NCBI RefSeq assembly: GCF_041929205.1
Contig: NZ_JBHFNT010000194.1
Direction: 5' to 3' (one strand)
DNA from: Floridanema evergladense
Lineage (GTDB): Bacteria > Cyanobacteriota > Cyanobacteriia > Cyanobacteriales > Aerosakkonemataceae
Length of the DNA: 64,000 nucleotides
Shown: piece after piece, positions 53,635-62,300 of the stretch
Layout of the letters: each line of letters starts with the position of its first letter
Position numbering within the stretch: position 1 is the first letter of the stretch
Program-made: the position numbers and the translations under genes
The notes under the pieces: model-generated
Databases searched by the model: none
What the model was told of the DNA's origin: nothing
Seen by the model: the letters and a program-made list of their open reading frames with translations, nothing else

Positions 53635-54042
53635 ATGTCTGCTAATTTGAAAGAGTTTCTGGAAGCTTGTGAAAATTTAGGTACTCTGCGTTTAATTGTA
53701 ACTAGTAGTGCTGGAGTTTTGGAAGTCCGTAGTCCGATTAAAAAACTTTTTTATGCGGAACTTCCTAAAGGCAAGTATGCGAATATGCACGCTGATGATT
53801 TTGAGTTTCACTTGAATATGGACAAAATTACTCAAGTGAAGTTTGAAACTGGGGAGTCGAAACGGGGGAATTTTACTACTTATGCAATTCGCTTTTTGGA
53901 TGAACACCAAGAACCTGCTTTTAGTGCTTTTTTACAGTGGGGAAAACCGGGAGAATATGAACCGGGACAGGTGGAAGCTTGGCAAGGTTTAAAGGAGAAG
54001 TATGGGGAGGTTTGGGAACCTGTTCCTGTGGAGACGATTTAA
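53635..54042 (+). CDS. ChuX/HutX-like heme-binding-type protein
   Basis: 135 residues: AELPKGKYANMHADDFEFHLNMDKITQVKFETGESKRGNFTTYAIRFLDE is a compact beta domain that I associate with the ChuX/HutX heme-carrier-like family common in cyanobacteria. His residues in NMHADDFEFHLN could contact heme, but this is inference. No signal peptide. The start is preceded by an AT-rich spacer; a repeat-derived ribosome site of the next gene follows. Confidence 0.7.
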   Translation: MSANLKEFLEACENLGTLRLIVTSSAGVLEVRSPIKKLFYAELPKGKYANMHADDFEFHLNMDKITQVKFETGESKRGNFTTYAIRFLDEHQEPAFSAFLQWGKPGEYEPGQVEAWQGLKEKYGEVWEPVPVETI

Positions 54043-54084
54043 TTTTTTGAAACCGCAGAGACGCAGAGAACGCAGAGAGGAGTT

Positions 54085-54888
54085 GTGAGAGGTTTTTGGG
54101 TTTTTTGTTTGGTTTTGTTGAGTTTTTTTTGGTGTGCTGAAGTGAGGGCGGGTACGCTGAACGATCGCTTATCACAATTCCCGAATTGGGATAGTAAACC
54201 CGCGATTTCGGCGGTGAAAGCAACTGAAGATTTGGTTTATCCAGATTGGATGTTGGGTACTTGGAATGTTAGTAGTACTTTGGTGGAAATGGTAGCACCT
54301 TTGGCTCCTGATTTTGTGACTCCGGGGTTTGAGGGTAATCGACAGTTTTTAAATAAACCCATCAATTTTTCAGTGCGTTTTGTCGGTGTGAATGAACAAC
54401 AATCGGAAATAAAAACTTATCCTTTCTCTCAACTCAAAACTCAAAACTCAAAACTCAAAACTATAAGAGTGGTTGCCGATCGCTCTTTTAATGGTTTAAA
54501 TATTGCTAGGGCTACTTTGGGCGATCGATCTGTGCTTTCTGTAAATGTCGATCGGAATAACCCAAATCGTCAAATTACTTATTTACCAGGAAAACGGCAA
54601 CTAATTTCTCTGGTGACAAATCGTGCTACTGAACAAGCTAATTCAGAACAATTTATTGCTACAGAAATCTCTCAACAAATATTTCGCAGTGCAGCACAAG
54701 TTTATTTAAATGAGGTAGAAACTACTACTTTGTATCAACGGCAAATAAATTCTAAAGCACCTATTACAGCAGAGCAAATAACCGCTATTTATTTGTCTCC
54801 TCAAGACCCTAATTATTTCTTTAGTAATGAAAAACCAGTCGCTCTTTATCGTTACCATTTAGAGCTTTACCCACAAAAACAAGAATGA
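54085..54888 (+). CDS. DUF6816-type secreted (lumen/periplasm) protein
   Basis: 267 residues with a GTG start at 54085. Signal peptide MRGFWVFCLVLLSFFWCAEVRA, then a soluble beta-rich domain (YPDWMLGTWNVSSTLVEMVAPLAPDFVTPGFEGN) typical of the DUF6816 family shared with plastid lumen proteins. Function unknown. The ribosome site GAGGAG comes from a CGCAGAGA-type tandem repeat just upstream. Around residues 117-126 a short tandem AACTCAAA repeat is translated in frame. Confidence 0.75.
   Translation: MRGFWVFCLVLLSFFWCAEVRAGTLNDRLSQFPNWDSKPAISAVKATEDLVYPDWMLGTWNVSSTLVEMVAPLAPDFVTPGFEGNRQFLNKPINFSVRFVGVNEQQSEIKTYPFSQLKTQNSKLKTIRVVADRSFNGLNIARATLGDRSVLSVNVDRNNPNRQITYLPGKRQLISLVTNRATEQANSEQFIATEISQQIFRSAAQVYLNEVETTTLYQRQINSKAPITAEQITAIYLSPQDPNYFFSNEKPVALYRYHLELYPQKQE
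54431..54462. repeat. In-frame tandem AACTCAAA array
   Basis: Four consecutive copies of the 8-nt unit AACTCAAA inside the DUF6816 gene, read as a Lys/Thr/Ser/Gln segment. The reverse unit (TTTGAGTT) occurs in spacers at about 3668-3690 and 59240-59255. Confidence 0.8.
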
Positions 54889-54923
54889 TAATTAATTAAA
54901 TTTAAGGTTTAGGAGTTGAGATT

Positions 54924-55544
54924 GTGAAAGATATTATAAATCAAGTTTTTACATTTTTAGAATTGAGTTTTGTCTTTCCGCAATTATTCTTATTTTACCT
55001 GAGTACACAAAAGGAAATTATTGTTAATGATGTCCAAAAATGGGTGAGTGTATTTGAATGGAAAGAGCCGTCTAATCTAGTAAATTTACTAACTTTAATT
55101 TCTCGGAATCAAGAGTTTCGCAATCTTTATTACTATCGAGTAAGTAAAGGAAATCTTTCAGCTAGAATCTTCATGAAAATAATCAAAATATTTTATCCAG
55201 AATGTGCCTCGCTGTTTATCGATCGCTCTTGTAATATTGGGGGAGGACTATTCATTCAACATGGTTTTAGCACAATTATTATGGCAGATATGGGTCAAAA
55301 TTGTTGGGTAAATCAACAAGTCTCTATTGGTTATAAAGATAAAACAGGTCGTCCGAAAATCGGGAATAATGTTAGAATCACTGCGGGAGCAAAGGTATTG
55401 GGAAATATCAATTTGGGGAATAATGTCACCGTAGGAGCAAATGCAGTTGTCACTAAAAATGTTCCTGATAATTGCGTAGTTGTCGGTGTTCCTGCTTACA
55501 TTATCAAAAGAGATGGTTTGAAAGTAAAAGAAGAATTAGTTTAA
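54924..55544 (+). CDS. Serine acetyltransferase-like hexapeptide-repeat protein
   Basis: 206 residues, GTG start at 54924 with AGGAG at 54911-54915. The C-terminal half is a left-handed beta-helix of hexapeptide repeats (SCNIGGGLFIQHGFSTIIMADMGQ, IGNNVRITAGAKVLGNINLGNNVTVGANAVV) ending VVGVPAYIIKR. The His in FIQHG matches the catalytic His of the family. A long helical N-terminus is unlike typical CysE. It transfers an acetyl group from acetyl-CoA to an unidentified acceptor, perhaps a sugar or serine. Confidence 0.8.
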   Translation: MKDIINQVFTFLELSFVFPQLFLFYLSTQKEIIVNDVQKWVSVFEWKEPSNLVNLLTLISRNQEFRNLYYYRVSKGNLSARIFMKIIKIFYPECASLFIDRSCNIGGGLFIQHGFSTIIMADMGQNCWVNQQVSIGYKDKTGRPKIGNNVRITAGAKVLGNINLGNNVTVGANAVVTKNVPDNCVVVGVPAYIIKRDGLKVKEELV

Positions 55545-55545
55545 A

Positions 55546-56190
55546 ATGCAGCAACCAAAAGTAATTTTTTTAGATGCCGTTGGTACTTTATTTGGAATTA
55601 AAGGTAGCGTGGGAGAAGTCTACGGAAAATTAGCACAAAAGTTTGGTGTAGAAGTTTCCTTAGAAGAGTTAGATCGCGCTTTCTACAATAGCTTTAAAAA
55701 AAGTGAGAAAATGGCTTTTCCCGGAGTTCCTTTGGAAGAGATTCCCTTACGGGAGTTTGAATGGTGGGAAGCAGTGGCGATTAACACTTTTCAAGAAGCA
55801 GGTGTTTGGGAAAATTTTACTGATTTTGCTACTTTTTTTGGCGAACTTTACGATTATTTTGCTACTGCTGAACCTTGGTTTATTTATCCTGATGTCATTC
55901 CTGCTTTGGAATATTGGCAAAATTTGGGCATAACTTTAGGCGTGTTGTCTAATTTTGATTCCCGCCTTTACTCAGTTTTAGATGCTTTAGATTTGACGCA
56001 GTTTTTCTCCTCTGTTACTATTTCTACGGAAGTGGGTGCAGCAAAACCAGAAGCGGAAATTTTTTATGCTGGTTTAGCAAAACATGATTGCCCCGCTGAT
56101 GCAGCTTGGCATATTGGTGATAGTTTTAAGGAGGATTATGAAGGTGCAAAAGCTGTTGGTTTAAAGGCGGTCTGGCTAAATCGCAATTAG
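55546..56190 (+). CDS. HAD-superfamily hydrolase
   Basis: 214 residues, starting one base after the preceding stop, so coupled. HAD core: motif I FLDAVGTLFG, with nucleophile Asp10 but no second Asp; motif II VLSNFD; motif III Lys in AAKPEAEIF; motif IV HIGDSFKEDYEGAKAVG. A HAD-IA cap (about 20-95). The missing motif I acid occurs in a branch (DREG-2-like) of unknown substrate; activity may be weak or altered. Confidence 0.85.
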   Translation: MQQPKVIFLDAVGTLFGIKGSVGEVYGKLAQKFGVEVSLEELDRAFYNSFKKSEKMAFPGVPLEEIPLREFEWWEAVAINTFQEAGVWENFTDFATFFGELYDYFATAEPWFIYPDVIPALEYWQNLGITLGVLSNFDSRLYSVLDALDLTQFFSSVTISTEVGAAKPEAEIFYAGLAKHDCPADAAWHIGDSFKEDYEGAKAVGLKAVWLNRN

Positions 56191-56232
56191 AGGTGTAAAG
56201 TAGATAGTTGAAAATCCAAAATTCCTTGAGTG

Positions 56233-56724
56233 ATGGCATATAAATTACTGTTCGTTTGTTTGGGTAATATCTGTCGTTCTCCTTCGGCAGAAAACATTAT
56301 GAGACATTTGGTTAACCAAGCTGGTTTAAGTCAGGAAATTATTTGTGATTCTGCGGGAACTTCTAGTTATCATATTGGGAGTCCTCCCGATCGCCGGATG
56401 AATGCCGCAGCTAAAGTTAAAGGAATTGAGTTAGTAGGCGAAGCACGTCAGTTTCAGCGATCGGATTTTGAAAAATTCGATTTAATTTTGGCAATGGATA
56501 AAGAGAATTATCGGGATATTTTGTCACTCGATCGCTCTCACCAATACAAAGATAAAGTTAAACTGATGTGTGATTTTTGTACCAAGCATAACCTCAAAGA
56601 AGTACCCGATCCTTATTATGGTGGTTCAGAAGGATTTAATCAGGTAATCGATCTGTTATTAGATGCCTGTGAAGGGTTGCTTAACTATGTTATCACTCAG
56701 GAAAAGTTAGCCAATCAAAGTTAA
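56233..56724 (+). CDS. Low-molecular-weight protein-tyrosine phosphatase
   Basis: 163 residues from ATG 56233, which is preceded by a GTG codon. The P-loop CLGNICRS holds nucleophile Cys9 and Arg15; the general acid Asp is in VPDPYYGG. It removes phosphate from phosphotyrosine, often controlling polysaccharide export kinases; the hps cluster lies 7 kb to the left. It is convergent with the response regulator gene. Confidence 0.94.
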   Translation: MAYKLLFVCLGNICRSPSAENIMRHLVNQAGLSQEIICDSAGTSSYHIGSPPDRRMNAAAKVKGIELVGEARQFQRSDFEKFDLILAMDKENYRDILSLDRSHQYKDKVKLMCDFCTKHNLKEVPDPYYGGSEGFNQVIDLLLDACEGLLNYVITQEKLANQS

Positions 56725-56763
56725 CAGAAATAATGGCAGAAATTCATTAAGTTGACTTTGATA

Positions 56764-57417
56764 CTAATCGATTAAACGTTGTTCGATCGCAATCCGTACT
56801 AGCTCGGCTCGGTTGCTAGTCTCGGTTTTTCTGAGCAAATTACTCACATATTTTTCAATTGTTCTCGCGCTTAAGTGTAACCGATCGCCAATTTCTATAT
56901 TTGATAATCCGCGAGTAATTAATTCTAAGACTTCTTTCTCTCTTTTACTCAAATTCAATATAGTCAAAGCTGTTGGGGCATTTGTGTTACCATTTCCTGA
57001 TAATGTGGGTGTCTGCATTCGTAAATGCCACTCAGTTTGCATAATTTGCGATCGTTCTAACAAATTACGAATGATTGCTCCTAATTCATGAATTTCAAAA
57101 GGTTTGGGTAGATAAGAATCACACCCTAACTTATAACCACGAATTCGTTCTTCAGTAGTATTTTTTTCCGTTAAAAATACCACTGGCAACAACCGAAATT
57201 CAGGACGTTGCCGAACTTGCCGCACTAATTGATAGCCGTCCATTCGCGGCATCATGATGTCTGTTACCAATAAATGAGGATGATACTTTTCCACTAACTC
57301 TAGCGCCGTTTGACCATCCTCAGCCGCTATTACTGAGTAGCCACACATCTCTAAATATTCACTTACAAAAAGACGCATTGGCAGATCGTCATCTGCTACT
57401 ACGATTATCAAGGACAT
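56764..57417 (-). CDS. NarL/LuxR-type response regulator
   Basis: 217 residues. Receiver domain (1-125): acidic pocket VADDD (8-11), phosphoacceptor Asp53 in LLVTDIMMPRMDGY, Thr and Lys at the end of the sheet (VVFLTEKN, LPKPF). The LuxR-type helix-turn-helix (about 150-210: LSKREKEVLELITRGLSNIEIGDRLHLSARTIEKYVSNLLRK) binds DNA. The cognate kinase is not adjacent. Confidence 0.95.
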   Translation of the reverse strand: MSLIIVVADDDLPMRLFVSEYLEMCGYSVIAAEDGQTALELVEKYHPHLLVTDIMMPRMDGYQLVRQVRQRPEFRLLPVVFLTEKNTTEERIRGYKLGCDSYLPKPFEIHELGAIIRNLLERSQIMQTEWHLRMQTPTLSGNGNTNAPTALTILNLSKREKEVLELITRGLSNIEIGDRLHLSARTIEKYVSNLLRKTETSNRAELVRIAIEQRLID

Positions 57418-57582
57418 GAGGTTACAGGTGGCTAACAGACCTAACCCATAGAATAGGCGAAGTCTAGATTAAAATTACCGCTATCATCAGTTTTTTACTA
57501 GGATAACGTTTCTCCCGGATGGAAAATGCTTAGGCAAAACTTAATGAGATAGCTTTCATAGCTATTAACATTCTAGTTAAAT

Positions 57583-58365
57583 ATGTTGCTGACTAATGAA
57601 TCAATGGAAGAAAACCAAGTTAAACGGAAACTTCAGCAAGGTGAAGTTGTCATTGGGCCATTTATTAATTGTGTTTATCCTGCATTTATCGAGATTTGTG
57701 GATACGCTGGCTTTGATTTCGCAATTATTGATATGGAACATGGGCCTTTACACACTTTAGCAGCTGAAGATCTCTGTCGGGCGGCTGATTGTGTGGGGCT
57801 TAGTGCGATCGTCCGTGTTCGCAAAAATGATGCCCCCCAAATTCAACGCGCCCTCGATATCGGCAGCGCAGGTGTCCAAGTGCCACAAATTGAAACTAAA
57901 ACCGATGCCGAAGCAGTAGTAAGTAGTGCCAAATATTACCCATTAGGTAGTCGCGGTCTTTCTTTAAACACTCGTGCGGGAATGTATACTGCCGCAGGTA
58001 CCGAAATTATCAGCAAATTGAACGCACAATCTTTAATTATAGTTCATGTGGAAGGCAAGAAGGGTATAGAAAATCTCGAAGAAATCGTCAGCGTTCCTCA
58101 CATTGATGTGATTTTTCTTGGCCCTTATGATTTGTCCCAGTCTTTGGGCATTCCGGGACAGGTGGGCGATGCCCGTGTAATTCAGTTAATGAAAGAATCT
58201 GTCACCAAAATTCGCCAGAGTCAGAAAGCTGTAGGTACATTTGCTGATAATCCAGAGATGGCTAAGTTATGGATTGATGCTGGGGTGCAGTACATTGCTT
58301 TGGGTGTGGATGTGGCGATCTTTCTTCGTGCTTGTCAGGCTCTAGTCAAAGCCGTAAGAAGTTAG
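57583..58365 (+). CDS. HpcH/HpaI-family aldolase
   Basis: 260 residues; ATG 57583 opens the frame, ATG 57604 is an alternative start. Metal-dependent class II aldolase barrel: GEVVIGPFINCVYPAFIEICGYAGFDFAIIDMEHGPLH, VRVRKNDAPQIQRALDIGSAGVQVPQIET, Glu in VEGKKGIENLEEI and FLGPYDLSQSLGI. It cleaves or forms 2-keto-3-deoxy acids with pyruvate; the substrate is unknown. Single gene. Confidence 0.92.
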   Translation: MLLTNESMEENQVKRKLQQGEVVIGPFINCVYPAFIEICGYAGFDFAIIDMEHGPLHTLAAEDLCRAADCVGLSAIVRVRKNDAPQIQRALDIGSAGVQVPQIETKTDAEAVVSSAKYYPLGSRGLSLNTRAGMYTAAGTEIISKLNAQSLIIVHVEGKKGIENLEEIVSVPHIDVIFLGPYDLSQSLGIPGQVGDARVIQLMKESVTKIRQSQKAVGTFADNPEMAKLWIDAGVQYIALGVDVAIFLRACQALVKAVRS

Positions 58366-58519
58366 TTAGATTAAGTATAATTGCTGAGTAAAATTTTCCT
58401 ATACCATAAGTTGTGATTTTTTGTTGTCCATTTGACAACATTTTTTTGAGCAGCTTTTATAATGAAAAGAAAAAGCCCCAAACAATATTAGGGGATCAAT
58501 CTTAGCAAGGGAAATTACT

Positions 58520-59191
58520 ATGCAAACTTTATTAGGTTCAACGGAATTGCAATATGCAATGATGTTTACATTGCAAAGAGTCGAGCGCATCCGTTTAGAA
58601 GATTTCAAACCATTCTTTAACGATCTGCCTGTAGATCCTTACATTAAAGGTAAATATCGCCAAAGAAGATTGTCGCGGTTTAAAGTTTCCTCCGATGAAG
58701 TAGTCAAACTACCTCATGGTTATTTATTTCAAAGTAAAAACTATAACCCTTTAGTCGGGGATGTTAAACGAGAATTTGCTGAATTAGACGATCGGTTAAT
58801 CGAATTAGTTGAATTTAAAAAACTGTTATTTGCCTTCAGTGATTTTTGCAAGTTAAACTCAGTAGCCCTAGAAGTAGGAGTGCATCAAATTCGCACTACT
58901 TGTTCCCCAGACAATTTCGGCAACCCAGCACCAGAAGGCATTCACAGAGATGGCACTGATTTAATTGGGATTTTTGCCGTAGATAGACAAAATGTTCAGG
59001 GTGGCGAAACCCATTTATATAAGAATCGCAAACAAGACCCAGTTTTCAAACAAGTTTTAAATTCGGGTGAATTGCTATTAGTGAACGATCGCGAATTCTT
59101 CCACTACACCACCCCGATTAAACCCGTAACTGAAGATATCGGCACCAGAGACGTATTTGTGTTAACTTGTCCCAGTTTGATTGAAGACTAG
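58520..59191 (+). CDS. 2OG-Fe(II) dioxygenase (isoleucine hydroxylase-like)
   Basis: 223 residues. Iron ligands are apparent as His142-Asp144 in IHRDGTD and His195 in REFFHYTT, with Arg210 placed to hold 2-oxoglutarate. This matches the 2OG-Fe dioxygenase family that includes L-isoleucine 4-hydroxylase and BsmA. It would hydroxylate a free amino acid or related small molecule, using O2 and 2-oxoglutarate. Start ATG 58520 with AAGGGA at 58506-58511. Upstream lies a small hairpin. Confidence 0.87.
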   Translation: MQTLLGSTELQYAMMFTLQRVERIRLEDFKPFFNDLPVDPYIKGKYRQRRLSRFKVSSDEVVKLPHGYLFQSKNYNPLVGDVKREFAELDDRLIELVEFKKLLFAFSDFCKLNSVALEVGVHQIRTTCSPDNFGNPAPEGIHRDGTDLIGIFAVDRQNVQGGETHLYKNRKQDPVFKQVLNSGELLLVNDREFFHYTTPIKPVTEDIGTRDVFVLTCPSLIED

Positions 59192-59325
59192 GGAATTGGG
59201 GATTGGGGATTGGGGACTGGGGACTGGGGATTGAGGAGTTTTGAGTTTTGAGTTAAACTTCCCCATCTCCCCATCTCCCCATCTCCCCATCTCCCCATCT
59301 CCCCATCTCCCCATCTCCCCTTGTC
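59192..59325. repeat. Intergenic G-rich heptamer and CCCCATCT octamer arrays
   Basis: GGGGATT/GGGGACT heptamers (59199-59231), then TTTTGAGT units, then about eight CCCCATCT octamers (59259-59322). It lies between convergent genes and can pair with itself. The heptamers recur at 63979-64000 and 21301-21325, the octamers at 51221-51298. Confidence 0.85.
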
Positions 59326-62300
59326 CTACTCCTCCTGTGCTTCCTCTTTAGTATTAGTATTCCGCAGGGGAGTTTCGCGGTTGAATTTGAGGTGGATGGA
59401 ACGACTTTGTTCGCCGTCGGGTGCGATCGCTTCGATCGGAAAATCAAGCAACCCATCTTGGAAGGATAGCTGAAAGCGGAATGTACCGTCTGAGTTAGCT
59501 TTAATGGGACGACCTCCGATCGTAATTACTGCATTCGGTTCTGTCGCGCCGTAAACTACTAATTCTGCATCTGCCATTAACCAGAATTGGCGAGAACGTT
59601 CTGGTGCTTCCGAGGCAAAACCAACTCCTGATGCCCATTGACCGATGCCAGAGGGGAAAATGTAAGAAGCTCCTGTTTGTGCTGCTAAATTTGGGGTTGG
59701 CATTCTGCCAAAGAAGGAGTCATGAAAACCGTTAGGTGACGTGACAGTTGCTTCTGGAGTGGGAGAACCTAAATCTAAAAATTGCTTGTTTTCTAGTTCC
59801 TCTTCCCAACGAATAGTGATGAATTGGTCATTTGACCAACTGGAGGGATAGAGGGGAGGAACGCGGATGGAGTTTGACCTAGCTAACATTAGCCAGCGAC
59901 CATCATTAGTAAGGTAGCCGATTTCTACGATGTAGTCGCGATCGCTCACCGGAACAGGCAAATACCATTCCCGTCCCATTTCATCGCCCTCAAATTCCTG
60001 GACGCTGTGCGGATGTTGATAATCCATATCAACATCAGTGACATCATAGAATCGTAAAGCTAATTGAGAACCTCCCTGTTGTCGCAATTCTTCCTTATGT
60101 CGTCTTGGAATATCCCAATAAGTGTAAGCCCATTGCGGATCGCGAGGCATTAGAACAATGCGACTTTCATCATAGCCTGATGGTAAATCGGGAAGTCCTT
60201 CATCTACTGCGGCTAAGACTTCTGGGATTAATTCTTCCGATCCTAAATTAAATTTGGCGGCTTCTATTTCGGACTGGGTGCGATCGCGCAGCGTACCGTT
60301 AGGCGTATCGCGAAGCGTGCTGTAAGGCGTATCGCTATTACCAATTATTGGTGGAATTTCTGTTACTTGATTAACGACAGCACCTAAATCAATTCCTGTG
60401 GCTGGCAACACATCAGGCACAATTCTCAAAGGTGTCGATCGAGCCGCCATTAACCAATCTTCATCATTAGTTAAATAACCAATTTCTACAACATAATCTC
60501 GATCGACCAATGGTATTGGCAATAATACTTGGTTAACTTGTTCGTCTATAGGAAATTGTTGGAAAATTTGCGGCGTATCCTGACTCAAATCAATTTCAGT
60601 CACATCATAAAGTCTGAGCGCTAATTGTCTGCCACCTTGTTGTCGCAATGCTTGTTTATGCTCATAAGAAACTTGCCAGTTAGTCAGAGCTTGACGAGCA
60701 TTTTCTGCTGTTAGGGCGATCGTGCTGTTCCAGTATATTGGTGTGGGATCTGAAACTGGGGAAATTTCCCTAGTTTCTGGAATAATTTCTGTGACTTGTG
60801 AAACTGGGGGAACTTCGCTAGTTTCTGGAATAATTTCTGTAACTTGTGAGACTGAAGAAACTATATATATTGGTGCCGATCGCGCCAACAATAGCCAGCG
60901 ATTATCATCTGTTAGATAGCCAATTTCTGCTAAATAGTTTCTGTCATTAACAATTATTTCCAGTAACTTGCGATCGTCCTGTTCATCTACAGCAAATTGT
61001 TGGAAAATTTGTGGTTCTTGCCGAGTTAAATCAAGTTCCGTCACATCATAAAGCCGCAATATTAAATATCTTCCACCTTGTTGCTGCAATGTTTGTTTAT
61101 GAGTGGGTGAAACTTGCCAATTAGCAACAATTTGATTGGCGGTTTCTGGTGTTAGGGAAATGCTGCTAGTGCTAGTAACGGGAGTTGAACCTAAAGCAGC
61201 GACGACTCCAGGGGCTAAATCGATTTCTGTGGTGGGTAGAGTATCGCTACTAATTGTTATGGGTGCGGATCTAGCTAATAATAACCAGCGTTCATCCTCT
61301 GTCAAGTAGCCAATTTCTGCGGCATAGTTGCGATCGCTAACTAATATCGGCACTAACATCTGATTAGTTTGTTCATCCACATTAAATTGTTGGAAAATTC
61401 CCCAATTTTGTGTGCCAGGTTCGGCGGTTATTTCCGTCACATCATAAAGTCTTAATGCTAACTGTCTACCGCCTTGTTGTTGCAATGTTTGTTTATGTTC
61501 TTCTAAGCTTTGCCAAGCTGCGATCGCGTAGGGAGTCGTCTGACCTATCGCTTGTTGATTGTTAAATGGTGTTAGGTTAATGCTGCTAGTAGTTGGTGTT
61601 GAAGTAACAGCCAGAGTAGGAATAGTAGCGACAATTTCGCTAACTGGTTGTATGGATGGAACTATGCGTATTGGCGCAGATCTCGCTAACAATAACCAGC
61701 GATTATCATCAGTTAAGTAACCAATTTCTGCCATGTAATCCTGTCCAATTTCCGGTATGGCTACTAACATTTGGGTAGCTTGTTCATCTACGGCAAATTG
61801 GGGAAAATTCGCGGGAATTTGCTCATCTACAAGAATTCCGGTGACATTATAAAGTCGCAATACTAGTTGTTTACCACCTTGTTGCTGTAAAGCTTGTTTG
61901 TGTCTATGCGATACTTGCCAAGCAGCAAGAGCAATTTGATTGTTTTGTGGTGTTAGCGTAATACTGCTACCCCAGTCTGCGGGTGTGGTGGAAATTAATG
62001 GTGCTGGGATAGGAGGGGTAACTTCTGTAACAGTTGGTGATGCAGGTATGTAAATGGGATTAGATGTGGCTAGGGGCAACCAGCGTGTATCGTCATCTGT
62101 TAAGTAGCCAATTTCTGCATTATAGTCGCGATCGCCAACCAATATCGGCAATAATTTCTCGGTAGCTTGTTCCTCTACCTCAAACTGTTGGAAAATCTGC
62201 CAACCTTCGGTTTGAATTTGATCGATGTTAGTAATGTCATAAAGTCTTAATGCTAACTGTGGGGGTTGGGTGTTAGGGGTTAGGGGTTGGGGAATGGTTT

